Below are positions 16,891 to 31,912 of a stretch of 64,000 nucleotides of DNA, in pieces. The number at the start of each line of letters is the position of its first letter. Position 1 is the first letter of the stretch. A program made the position numbers and the translations under genes. Source of the stretch: CAVQWT01 sp963810815 (GTDB taxonomy: Bacteria > Pseudomonadota > Gammaproteobacteria > Burkholderiales > Casimicrobiaceae); assembly GCA_963810815.1 (NCBI GenBank), contig CAWEPB010000014.1:62001-126000 (forward strand). The letters are read 5' to 3'. Below the pieces are notes generated by a model. It saw nothing but the letters and a program-made list of their open reading frames with translations, had not been told where the DNA came from and ran no database searches.

Positions 16891-17778
16891 TCAGCCGGCC
16901 GCGAGCGAGCGCCGCAGCGACGCCAGGTAGCGCAGCCCCGCAATCGCGCGCGGTCCGTACCACGACGTCATCTCGCCGTCGACCAGGTGGGCCGGGCGGC
17001 CGCGTGCCTCCGCCAGCGCCCGCGCGTCGCCGGCGCGAAACGCGTACGGCTCCGACGACACGAGGATGCGCGCGGCGTCGCGCCACGCCGGGTCGTCGTC
17101 GGCGACCTCCGGATAGCGGCGGTCCGCGGACGCCGGCACCACGTCCCAGCCGGCGCGCGCCAGCGTCGCGCCGACGTAGGTGCCGCGGGTGACGGTCATC
17201 CAGGGCTTGCGCCAGATCAGGTAGAGCACCGGCTCGCGCGGCAGCGACGCGACGGCGGCGTCGAGGTCGGCGAGTCCGGCGTCGAAGTCGGCGATCAGGC
17301 GGTCGGCGACGCGCGCGCGACCGAATATGGCGCCGAAGAGGCGGAACAGGCGCCGGTTGTCCAGCGGCCCGAGCGGATGCGTGACGATCACCTGCGGCAC
17401 GAACGCGCGCGCGGCGTCGACGAGGTCGCGGCGGTTCTCGTCGACGTTGACGACGAGATGCGTCGGCGCGGTCGCCGCCAGCGCGGCGAGGTCGACGTCC
17501 TTGGTGCCGCCCACCTTCGGCACCGCGCGGACCGCGTCGCGCGGATGCACGCAGAAGCCGGTGCGCGCGACGACCCGCTCGCCGAGGCCCAGCGCGAACA
17601 GCAGCTCGGTCAGGCTCGGCACCAGGCACGCGATGCGTGGCCTGGCGCCCGCGACGGCGTGCTCGACGCCCGCCCAGTCGATGCGCGCGACCGGGTCGTC
17701 GGTGCGGCCGCCGCAATCGCTCCGGTCGCTCCGGTCGCTCCGGCCGTTGCGGTCCCCGGAGTCGCCTGGATCGATCAC
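16891..17778 (-). CDS. BtuF-like helical-backbone metal/cobalamin-binding protein
   Basis: A 295-residue protein of the periplasmic-binding class III fold. RIACLVPSLTELLFALGLGE, GTKDVDLAALAATAPTHLVV and the linker helix between lobes match BtuF/FhuD-like receptors. No TonB receptor, permease or ATPase gene is beside it and no signal peptide is evident, so it may be a stand-alone cytoplasmic or cryptic member. The start is taken as GTG 17778, overlapping the SDR stop by 4 nt (GTGA). The first ~30 residues include a Ser-Asp-Arg repeat encoded by three perfect 9-bp units (17717-17743) and are probably dispensable. Cobalamin binding is a family inference. Confidence 0.75.
   Translation of the reverse strand: MIDPGDSGDRNGRSDRSDRSDCGGRTDDPVARIDWAGVEHAVAGARPRIACLVPSLTELLFALGLGERVVARTGFCVHPRDAVRAVPKVGGTKDVDLAALAATAPTHLVVNVDENRRDLVDAARAFVPQVIVTHPLGPLDNRRLFRLFGAIFGRARVADRLIADFDAGLADLDAAVASLPREPVLYLIWRKPWMTVTRGTYVGATLARAGWDVVPASADRRYPEVADDDPAWRDAARILVSSEPYAFRAGDARALAEARGRPAHLVDGEMTSWYGPRAIAGLRYLASLRRSLAAG
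17717..17743. repeat. Three perfect 9-bp tandem repeats (tcgctccgg)
   Basis: Three identical units lie inside the 5' end of the BtuF-like gene, with degenerate copies on both sides. Because the unit is a multiple of three, copy changes would keep frame and only lengthen a Ser-Asp-Arg linker. Confidence 0.8.
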
Positions 17779-18536
17779 GTGGGCTGCCGCGGCTTCCGCG
17801 GTGCGCGCGCGAACGCGGCGTCGTACAGGGGCCGCGGCAACCAGCGCAGGAGGCGCCCGACGACGGCCATCGGCCAGGGCAGCACGTAGAACCGCCGGCG
17901 CGCCGCGACCGCGCGCGCGATCAGGCGGGCCGCTCGGTCGGCATCGAGCAGGAACGGCATCCGGTACGGGTTCTTCGCCGTCATCGGCGTCGCGATGTAG
18001 CCGGGGCAGACGGTGACGACGGCGACGCCGCTGTCGCGCAGCTCGACCCGCAGGCTCTCGAGATAGGCGATCGCCGCCGCCTTCGACGCCGAGTACGCGC
18101 CGGAGCCCGGCAGGCCGCGGAAACCGGCGACGCTGGCGATACCGACCAGCGCACCGCGCCGCGCCGCACACATCGGCGCGACGAAGGGCTGGAACGTGTG
18201 GACGAGGCCGAGCACGTTGGTGTCGAAGACCGCGCGGAACGCCGGCAGGTCGGCGGCGTGCTCGGTCAGCGTGCCGCGCGAAACGCCGGCGTTGGCGTAG
18301 ACGACGTCGGGCGCGCCGAAACGGGTGACGAAGTCGGCGCCGGCGCTCGCCAGTGCCGCGGCATCGCGCACGTCGCCCGCCCAGATGGCGACGCGGCCGG
18401 CTGGCAGCGTCGCGGCGAGCGCCGCAAGCTCGGGCTCCCGGCGCGCGAACAGCCCGACGCTGGCGCCCGCCGCCGCGTAGTGGCGTGCCAGCGCCGCGCC
18501 GATCCCGCTGTTCGCGCCGGTGATGAAGACGTTCAC
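17775..18536 (-). CDS. Short-chain dehydrogenase/reductase (SDR)
   Basis: A 253-residue classical SDR with the nucleotide-binding TGANSGIG at the N-terminus, the structural ANAG motif, and catalytic Ser in IASVAGFRG. The active-site YSASK has Tyr about residue 153. The motif CPGYIATPMT follows. The C-terminal segment RRRFYVLPWPMAVVGRLLRWLP is hydrophobic and basic, suggesting weak membrane association. It is translationally coupled to the BtuF-like gene. In many betaproteobacteria an SDR of this kind lies beside dsbA and the SPOR protein as here. The substrate is unknown. Confidence 0.9.
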   Translation of the reverse strand: MNVFITGANSGIGAALARHYAAAGASVGLFARREPELAALAATLPAGRVAIWAGDVRDAAALASAGADFVTRFGAPDVVYANAGVSRGTLTEHAADLPAFRAVFDTNVLGLVHTFQPFVAPMCAARRGALVGIASVAGFRGLPGSGAYSASKAAAIAYLESLRVELRDSGVAVVTVCPGYIATPMTAKNPYRMPFLLDADRAARLIARAVAARRRFYVLPWPMAVVGRLLRWLPRPLYDAAFARAPRKPRQPT

Positions 18537-18576
18537 GCGCGAACCGGGCGGCGAACCGGCGCCGGCACCGCGACGG

Positions 18577-19239
18577 TCAGGACTTGGGCCGTTCGGCGCG
18601 CGCCTTCGCGATCAGCTCGTTGATCGCGGCGGGCATCGCCGCGTGCGTGCCGACCTTGTCGGAGGCCGTCGTGAACTTGCCGTCGACGATGACCATCGGC
18701 ACCGACTGCACGTTGTAGGCCTGCGCCAGCTGCTTCGCCCGGTTGACCTTGCCGTTGATCGCGAACGACGTGTACATCTCCTCGACCTTCTTGCGGTCCA
18801 GTCCGCGCGACGCGGCCCAGTCGAAGAACGTCTTCTCGTTCCACAGCGGCATGCCGCTCTTGTGGACCGCGACGAAGACTTCCGGCGTCATGCGGTCGTC
18901 GACGCCGAGCGCCTCGAGCGTGAAGAACACCTTGGCGAGCCCGATCCAGCGGTCCTGGAACATCACCGGCACGCGACGGAAGGCGACGTCGGCGGGCAGC
19001 GTCTTCTGCCACGCCTGCAGCTCCGGGTCGAGGTCGGCGCAATGCGGGCAGCCGTACGAAAAGAACTCGATGACCTCGATCTTCTTGCCGGTCTCGACCG
19101 GCTGCGGGCTCTTCAGGCGAAAGTAGTTCTTTCCTTCCTGCAGGCCCTGCGCACCGGCACCGGGGGCCAGCAGGCCGGTGGCGACGGCAAGCAGGACACC
19201 GGCGAAGGCGCGGCGGGTCAGCAAGCTCGGCGTGGACAT
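18577..19239 (-). CDS. dsbA: Thiol:disulfide interchange protein DsbA
   Basis: A 220-residue periplasmic oxidase that introduces disulfides into exported proteins. It has a signal peptide (about 1-30) that starts LLTRRAFAG, so a twin-arginine-like pair precedes the hydrophobic core. The active site is CPHC at residues 64-67 in EFFSYGCPHCADLDPELQ, and the cis-Pro is in NVQSVPMVIVDGKF. The length is normal for the family. Its position next to the SPOR gene and argS is the usual betaproteobacterial order. It likely matures the pilus, protease and esterase products coded nearby, which are exported. Confidence 0.95.
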   Translation of the reverse strand: MSTPSLLTRRAFAGVLLAVATGLLAPGAGAQGLQEGKNYFRLKSPQPVETGKKIEVIEFFSYGCPHCADLDPELQAWQKTLPADVAFRRVPVMFQDRWIGLAKVFFTLEALGVDDRMTPEVFVAVHKSGMPLWNEKTFFDWAASRGLDRKKVEEMYTSFAINGKVNRAKQLAQAYNVQSVPMVIVDGKFTTASDKVGTHAAMPAAINELIAKARAERPKS

Positions 19240-19344
19240 CGTTGGATTCTCCGTTGGGGACGCGAAGGCGCCCGGATGGTGATCAATAACGTTCGTTGGT
19301 CACGCGCGGCCGACCGGAGTTCCCGCCGGGTCGACCGGCGGCCC

Positions 19345-20094
19345 TCACTGGCGGATCACCGCGACGTCGAAGCCGCGCTTGCCGAGCTCGGCCCGGGTGC
19401 GCGAAAGCTCGTCGGTATTGTCGTAGGGGCCGAGGCGCACGCGGTACCGGGTCCCCTTGTCGGGGATGTCGGCCTTCTGCACCGCCGCTTCCCATCCCGC
19501 CAGCGCGAGCCGCGCCCTGAGGTTCTCGGCGTCCGCCTCGCCGGCGAACGAACCCGCCTGCAGCCAGAACCGCTCCCCGGGCTTCGCCGCCGGCGGCACC
19601 GGCTCGGGCGGCCGGGTCGTCGCGCGCTCGTCGGCCTTGGCGATCGTTTTGTCGGGTTCCTTCGTCGTCGCGTCGCGGCCGGAAGGTTCGCGGCCCGGCT
19701 CCTTCGCCCGCTCCAGCGTCGCCCGGTCCGCCGATTTTTCCGCCGCCTTCGACTGCGGCTTCGCCTCTTCGGCGCCGGGCAGGATCTTGTAGAAGTCGAA
19801 CCGCGGCTTGTCGGGCGTCGCCGGTTCGGCCTTCGCGCTCCGCGCCGGCTCCCGCCCGCCTTCGCGCGGCGACTCCTTCGCCGTCGAAGGCTGGTAGGGA
19901 TTGCCGGATTTCATCAGGTACCAGGCGGCGCCTGCGGCGATGGCGAGGCCGACGATGACGCCGACGAAGAGTCCGATCAGCGTACCGCCGAGCGCACCCT
20001 TGCGCCGGGCGCGCGGACGCGCATTGGCGGCGACCGGTCGGGAGGAAGTCGGGCGGGAGGTCATGGTGGGAGCGTGGCGTTCGCCGTGGGTCAC
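19345..20094 (-). CDS. SPOR-domain cell-division-associated protein (FtsN-like topology)
   Basis: A 249-residue protein: basic cytoplasmic N-terminus, one membrane helix (GGTLIGLFVGVIVGLAIAAG, about 36-58), a charged Lys/Ala/Pro linker, then a C-terminal SPOR domain (about 172-249) starting RFWLQAGSFAGEADAENL. SPOR domains bind denuded septal peptidoglycan, so a septum role is likely. The start is GTG 20094, overlapping the argS stop by 4 nt; an internal ATG at 20064 would remove 10 residues and is a fair alternative. Pairing with argS is conserved in betaproteobacteria. Confidence 0.88.
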   Translation of the reverse strand: MTHGERHAPTMTSRPTSSRPVAANARPRARRKGALGGTLIGLFVGVIVGLAIAAGAAWYLMKSGNPYQPSTAKESPREGGREPARSAKAEPATPDKPRFDFYKILPGAEEAKPQSKAAEKSADRATLERAKEPGREPSGRDATTKEPDKTIAKADERATTRPPEPVPPAAKPGERFWLQAGSFAGEADAENLRARLALAGWEAAVQKADIPDKGTRYRVRLGPYDNTDELSRTRAELGKRGFDVAVIRQ

Positions 20095-21740
20095 ATCTGC
20101 TCGGGCGCGGCGATACCGAGCACCGCGAGGCCGTTGCGCAGGACCTGGCCGGCCGCCACGGCGAGCGCGAGGCGCGCCCGCTGCACCGGCGCGTCGTCGA
20201 TCAGGAAGCGCTCGGCATTATAGTAACTGTGGAAATCGCCGGCCAGGTCCTTCAGGTACACGGCGATCTGGTGCGGCGCGAGGTCCTGCGCGGCCGCCGC
20301 AAGTTCGTGCGGAAAGTCGGCCATCCTGCGCATCAGCGCGTCTTCGTAGCTCGAACCGAGCGGCGAGAGATCGGCGTCGGCGAACGCCTCCGCGGCGGTC
20401 GCCAGCGGAATGCCGGCCTGCCTGAGCACCGACGCGACACGGGCGTGCGCGTACTGCACGTAGTACACGGGATTCTCCTCGGACTGCGCGCGGGCGAGAT
20501 CGAGGTCGAAGGTGAACTCGGTATCGGCCTTGCGCGAAACCAGGAAGAAGCGCACGGCGTCGCGGCCGACGTCGTCGATGAGGTCGCGCACCGTGACGTA
20601 GCTGCCGGCGCGCTTGGAGATCCTGACCTCCTCGCCGCCCTTCATCACCGTCACCATCTTGTGCAGCACGTAATCGGGATAGCCGGGGGTGATGCCGAGG
20701 CCTGCCGCCTGCAGCCCCGCGCGCACCCGGGTGACGGTGCTGTGGTGGTCGGAACCCTGCACGTTGACGACCTTCCGGAAGCCGCGTTCCCATTTGGTGA
20801 TGTGGTACGCGACGTCGGGCACGAAATACGTGTAGCCGCCGTCGGATTTCCGCATCACGCGGTCCTTGTCGTCGCCGAACGCGGTGGTCCTGAGCCACAG
20901 CGCGCCCTCGTGCTCGTAGGTCATGCCGGACGCGCGCAGCCGTTCGACGGTCGCTTCGACGCGGCCGTCGGCGTAGAGCGAGCTCTCGAGGTAGAAGTTG
21001 TCGAAGCGCACGCCGAAGGCGTCGAGGTCGCGATCCTGCTCGCGGCGAAGCGCGGCGACGGCAAAGCGGCGGATCGACTCGATGTCGGACAGGTCGTGGC
21101 CTACCTCGTCGAGAAAGGCGCGCGCGATCTCGCGGATGTACTCGCCGTGGTAGCCGTCCTCGGGAAACGTCGTCGTTTCCCCGAGCAGCTCGCGCGCACG
21201 CGCGCGCACCGAGATCGCCAGATTCTGGATCTGCTGGCCCGCATCGTTGTAGTAGAACTCCCGCGTCACCTTCGCGCCCTGCCACTCGAGCAGCGTCGCG
21301 AGCGAATCGCCCAGCGCCGCCTGGCGCCCGTGGCCGACATGGAGCGGCCCGGTGGGGTTCGCCGACACGAATTCGACCATCACCGACTCGCCGTGCCGCG
21401 CGTCGCTGCGGCCGAAGACGCCGCGTCGCGAGAGCACGGTGGCGACGACCGCCCGCCGCGCCGCCGGCGTGAGGAAGACGTTGATGAATCCGGCGCCCGC
21501 GATCTCCGTCTTCGCGACGAGGTCCGACGGTGGGAGCGCGGCGATCAGCGCCTGCGCGAACTCGCGCGGATTGCGCCCGAGGGCCTTCGCGTGCTGGAGC
21601 GCGACGTTGGTCGCGTAGTCACCGTGCGCCGCCTGCTTGGGACGATCCAGCGCGACCGGACCGGCGCGGTCCGGAGCAACGGCGGCCAGCCCGGCGGCGA
21701 GCCAGGTTTCGAGGCGGGACTTGGGATCGGCGACTGACAT
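20091..21740 (-). CDS. argS: Arginyl-tRNA synthetase
   Basis: A 549-residue class I synthetase charging tRNA-Arg. The HIGH-like signature is ANPTGPLHVGHGR and a KMSK-like loop is seen in VRISKRAGSYVTVRD. An N-terminal Add-1 domain (1-110) and the C-terminal DALR anticodon-binding domain are recognisable, the latter from ENPVYYVQYAHARVASVLRQ onward. The ATG at 21740 is preferred; an ATG two codons upstream (21746) is possible. It lies between priA and the SPOR gene on the same strand and is translationally coupled to the latter. Confidence 0.97.
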   Translation of the reverse strand: MSVADPKSRLETWLAAGLAAVAPDRAGPVALDRPKQAAHGDYATNVALQHAKALGRNPREFAQALIAALPPSDLVAKTEIAGAGFINVFLTPAARRAVVATVLSRRGVFGRSDARHGESVMVEFVSANPTGPLHVGHGRQAALGDSLATLLEWQGAKVTREFYYNDAGQQIQNLAISVRARARELLGETTTFPEDGYHGEYIREIARAFLDEVGHDLSDIESIRRFAVAALRREQDRDLDAFGVRFDNFYLESSLYADGRVEATVERLRASGMTYEHEGALWLRTTAFGDDKDRVMRKSDGGYTYFVPDVAYHITKWERGFRKVVNVQGSDHHSTVTRVRAGLQAAGLGITPGYPDYVLHKMVTVMKGGEEVRISKRAGSYVTVRDLIDDVGRDAVRFFLVSRKADTEFTFDLDLARAQSEENPVYYVQYAHARVASVLRQAGIPLATAAEAFADADLSPLGSSYEDALMRRMADFPHELAAAAQDLAPHQIAVYLKDLAGDFHSYYNAERFLIDDAPVQRARLALAVAAGQVLRNGLAVLGIAAPEQM

Positions 21741-21840
21741 GGGCATGGGCGGACGCGCGCGGGGTTTCGACGAAGCATGGCCTGCCCGCGCGCAATCGTG
21801 AATTATAGCCTGCGCCACTGCATCGCTCCGGACACGACGC

Positions 21841-23838
21841 TCACAGGAAGCCCATCGGATCGACGTCGAGCGACCAGCGCACGCTGCGGCCCGGCAGCGC
21901 CGCGACGGCTTCGTGCCACGACGGCAGGAACCGCTGCAGCGGGGCCCGGGTGCCGGCGCGCACCAGCACGTGCCCGCGCTCCATTCCCGCCCGGCGCGCG
22001 AGGCCGGCCGGCGCCGGCGCGAACACCTCGAGGTCCCCGGCCCCGGACGCCAGCGCCGTCCCTGCCGCGTGCGCCTTGGCGAGGAAGGCATCGACCGTGG
22101 CCCGCGCCGGCGCCTCGGCGGCGAGCAGCGCGAGATGCGCGAACGGCGGCAGCCCGGCCACGCGTCGTTCCGCCAGCAGCGCCGCCGCCAGCGCGTCGTA
22201 GTCGTGCGTGGCGAGCGCGCGGTAGAGCGGGTGCGCCGGGAAGTCGGTCTGCACGATGACCTCGCCCGGCAGCTGCGCCCGGCCGGAGCGGCCGGCGACC
22301 TGGAACAGCAGCGCGCCCAGTCGCTCGGTCGCGCGAAAGTCCGCGCTGTACAGCGCGTTGTCGGCCCCGAGCACGCCGACCAGCGTGAGCCGCGGGAAAT
22401 CGTGCCCCTTCGCCAGCATCTGGGTACCGACGAGGATGTCGAGTTCCCCCGCGTGGATCCGCGCCAGCGCGCCTTCGAACGCATGCCGTCGTGCCGTGCT
22501 GTCGCGGTCGATGCGGGCGATGCGGGCATCGGGAAACCGCGCCGCCAGTGCGCGCTCGAGGCGCTGCGTGCCGTGCCCGAGCGGAAGCAGGTCCACGTTG
22601 CCGCAATCCGGACACGCGCGTGGCAGGCGGCGCGCATGGCCGCAGTGGTGGCAGCGCAGCATCCCCTCGTCGCGATGTACGACGACCCGCGCGCTGCAGC
22701 GCGGGCAGCCGGCCTGCCAGCCGCAGGCCGCGCACAGCAACGACGGTGCGAAGCCGCGGCGGTTGACGAAGACCAGCGACTGCTCGCCGCGGGCAAGTCG
22801 CGTCTCGATCGCCGCCACCAGCGCCGGGGCCAGCCCCTCGTGTCTCGCCGCCTCGACGGCGGGGACGAATTCGATCCTGGGCAGGCCCGCACCGACGACC
22901 GCACGCGCCGGCAGGTCGAGGCGCCGGTAGCGCTGCCGCGACGCGTGCTCGACGGATTCCAGCGACGGCGTCGCCGAGCCCAGCACCACCGGCACCGCGC
23001 GCTGCCGCGAACGCCACACGGCCACGTCGCGCGCGTGATAGCGGACACCGTCCTGCTGCTTGTACGAGGGATCGTGTTCCTCGTCGACGATCACCAGGGC
23101 AAGGCGCGGCAGCGGCGCGAACACCGCAAGCCGCGTGCCGACGACGAGATCGGCGTCTCCGGTCGCCGCGGCAAGCCAGTGCCGTCGGCGTTCTCCCGCG
23201 GCAAGGCCGCTGTGCAGCGAGACCATCCGTCCCACGGGCAGCGCGGCGGCGATGCGCTGCTCGAGTTGCGGCGTCAGGTTGATCTCGGGCACCAGCAGCA
23301 GCACCTGGCCGCCCCGCGCGATGGCTTCGCCGGCCGCCGCGAGGTAGACGTCGGTCTTCCCGCTGCCGGTGACGCCGGCCAGCAGGAACGGCGCATAGGC
23401 GCCGAAGGCGGCGGTGATCGCCAGGCAGGCCGACCGCTGCGCTTCGTTTTGCGCAATCGGGGGCGTCGGAGCGTCGGCCGGCAGCGCCACCGGAGCGCGC
23501 CGCGCACGGCGCGTCGTCGGGTCGCGCGCGCCCAGCGGAGGCAGCATCTGCGCCAGGACGAGGCCGATCGGCTCGACGTAGTAGCCGGCGACGAACGCGG
23601 CGAGCGCGAGCAGATCGGCGGGCAGAGCGGGCACCCCCTCGACCAGCGATTCCAGCGGCTGCAGCTTCGCCGGATCGACGGTGGAATCCTCGGCGATCGC
23701 CAGCACCACGCCCACCAGCGCGCGTCGCGCCAGGCGCACGCGCACCAGCGTGCCGGCCGTGACCGGCAAGCCGTCGGGAATCCAGTAATCGAACGTCGCC
23801 GCCGCGGCCAGCGGCAACGCGACGCGGGCGATGGTCAT
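21841..23838 (-). CDS. priA: Primosomal protein N' (replication restart helicase PriA)
   Basis: A 665-residue superfamily-2 helicase that reloads the replisome at collapsed forks. The N-terminal 3'-DNA-binding domain begins TIARVALPLAAAATFDYWIP. Walker A is GVTGSGKTDVYL, the DEEH box VIVDEEHDPSYKQQDGVRYH, motif III LGSATPSLES. The zinc-binding insert has pairs CAACGWQAGCPRC, CHHCGH and CPDCG. The ATG at 23838 aligns with known PriA starts; a GTG at 23856 would add six residues. The gene is next to hemE across an AT-rich gap containing DnaA boxes. Confidence 0.96.
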   Translation of the reverse strand: MTIARVALPLAAAATFDYWIPDGLPVTAGTLVRVRLARRALVGVVLAIAEDSTVDPAKLQPLESLVEGVPALPADLLALAAFVAGYYVEPIGLVLAQMLPPLGARDPTTRRARRAPVALPADAPTPPIAQNEAQRSACLAITAAFGAYAPFLLAGVTGSGKTDVYLAAAGEAIARGGQVLLLVPEINLTPQLEQRIAAALPVGRMVSLHSGLAAGERRRHWLAAATGDADLVVGTRLAVFAPLPRLALVIVDEEHDPSYKQQDGVRYHARDVAVWRSRQRAVPVVLGSATPSLESVEHASRQRYRRLDLPARAVVGAGLPRIEFVPAVEAARHEGLAPALVAAIETRLARGEQSLVFVNRRGFAPSLLCAACGWQAGCPRCSARVVVHRDEGMLRCHHCGHARRLPRACPDCGNVDLLPLGHGTQRLERALAARFPDARIARIDRDSTARRHAFEGALARIHAGELDILVGTQMLAKGHDFPRLTLVGVLGADNALYSADFRATERLGALLFQVAGRSGRAQLPGEVIVQTDFPAHPLYRALATHDYDALAAALLAERRVAGLPPFAHLALLAAEAPARATVDAFLAKAHAAGTALASGAGDLEVFAPAPAGLARRAGMERGHVLVRAGTRAPLQRFLPSWHEAVAALPGRSVRWSLDVDPMGFL

Positions 23839-24214
23839 CGAATCAGGGTGCGACACCGCGCAAGTTGTAGTGTTCGAAATCTTCAGACTTGATCGGAAGT
23901 ACTCGCCGCAAGTAATTGTTTTTCAGGGAATCGGGAAATAACGCACAAGCGCTGTGGATAACTTTGTGCGTAAGTGATCGCTCGCGCGGGAAGCCCGCGG
24001 CCACCGTCGCGGCAATGCCGGAGAATCCCCAGGCGACCGGCAAAAAAATTCTTTCTATTTCATGGGGTTGCAAAATCGCCGCCCTTGGCCTTCAAGGAGC
24101 CGCGGTTATCCGGAGCCCTTGACATCCGCGTGTGCATAAGTACGCCCCGGAGAATCGGGTCTGCGCCATTTGTCAAGTACCGGCGTCAGGAAAACGCCAA
24201 AGTCGCAAAGTCGC
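23839..24214. other. AT-rich intergenic island with DnaA boxes between priA and hemE
   Basis: A 376-nt non-coding gap. Two sites match the DnaA-box consensus TTWTNCACA on its complement: tgtggataa (23953-23961) and tgtgcataa (24131-24139). A third, tgtgcgtaa (23965-23973), has one mismatch. The first box is flanked by inverted arms taacgcacaa (23939-23948) and ttgtgcgtaa (23964-23973). An AT-rich stretch caaaaaaattctttctattt runs from 24041 to 24060, unusual in this GC-rich DNA. It also must hold the priA promoter. The small frames here do not look coding. A DnaA-responsive promoter or a replication-origin element are both possible. Confidence 0.55.
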
Positions 24215-25285
<1,071 letters not shown>

Positions 25286-25379
25286 CGGGAAGTCCGCTCG
25301 GGAAGGTCAGGAAATGGGGGCCGCGCAAAACGCGCGCGGCGCGGGATCGCCGCGCCGCGCGAGCGGGAAGCCGGTGGCG

Positions 25380-26816
<1,437 letters not shown>

Positions 26817-26859
26817 CGTTGATCTCGTTCTCGTTGCGGTGCGTTGACGGTCGCGGCGA

Positions 26860-31596
<4,737 letters not shown>

Positions 31597-31912
31597 GTTG
31601 ACCTCACCTGCGTTCGATGAACGGCGCCACCCGGCGCCCGATTCCCTGGCGCGCCGGCACGGTACTCGCATTTTCTGGAGCGAAACCTTTTTATACTAAC
31701 CGCGATGCTGCATTGCGGCAAGACAGGGCGAAAGCCGGGGGCCGGATGCAACAGCCCGCCCCGGCGGCGGCGGCCACCCGCTCGAAAGGCTTGCGCCAGC
31801 GCCCTTCTTGGGATTTAATCTGAACAAACTCGGCTAGATGATTGTTGCGACGTTCTATTTCGCACGGTCGGAGGCCGGACTTTAGGACAACATCATCGGG
31901 AATTTCGCCACC
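31597..31912. promoter_or_regulatory. Divergent promoter region between gltB and the orphan lipoprotein
   Basis: A 316-nt gap. For gltB (minus strand) a -35 TTGCCG (31716-31721) and -10 TAGTAT (31693-31698) are 17 nt apart. This places the start about 90 nt before the GTG, leaving a leader that contains ccggcgcc hairpins near 31631-31645. On the plus side, the stretch gggatttaatctgaacaaactcgg (31810-31833) is AT-rich and may hold the lipoprotein promoter, but no clean -35/-10 pair is seen. No tRNA or coding potential is evident. Confidence 0.5.

Noticed and set aside
17778..18171. N-terminal extension of the BtuF-like protein
   Set aside because: The longer frame overlaps the SDR coding region and has shadow composition; the GTG overlapping the SDR stop is a better start.
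23916..24122. A 68-codon plus-strand frame in the priA-hemE gap
   Set aside because: No ribosome-binding site or similarity; the segment is better explained by DnaA boxes and AT-rich control DNA.
23939..24139. Calling this gap a definite oriC
   Set aside because: Only two perfect DnaA boxes, dnaA is not in view, and genes on both sides keep the same strand with no orientation switch.
31617..31823. A 68-codon frame upstream of the lipoprotein
   Set aside because: Low-complexity, without a ribosome site, and crossing the gltB promoter.
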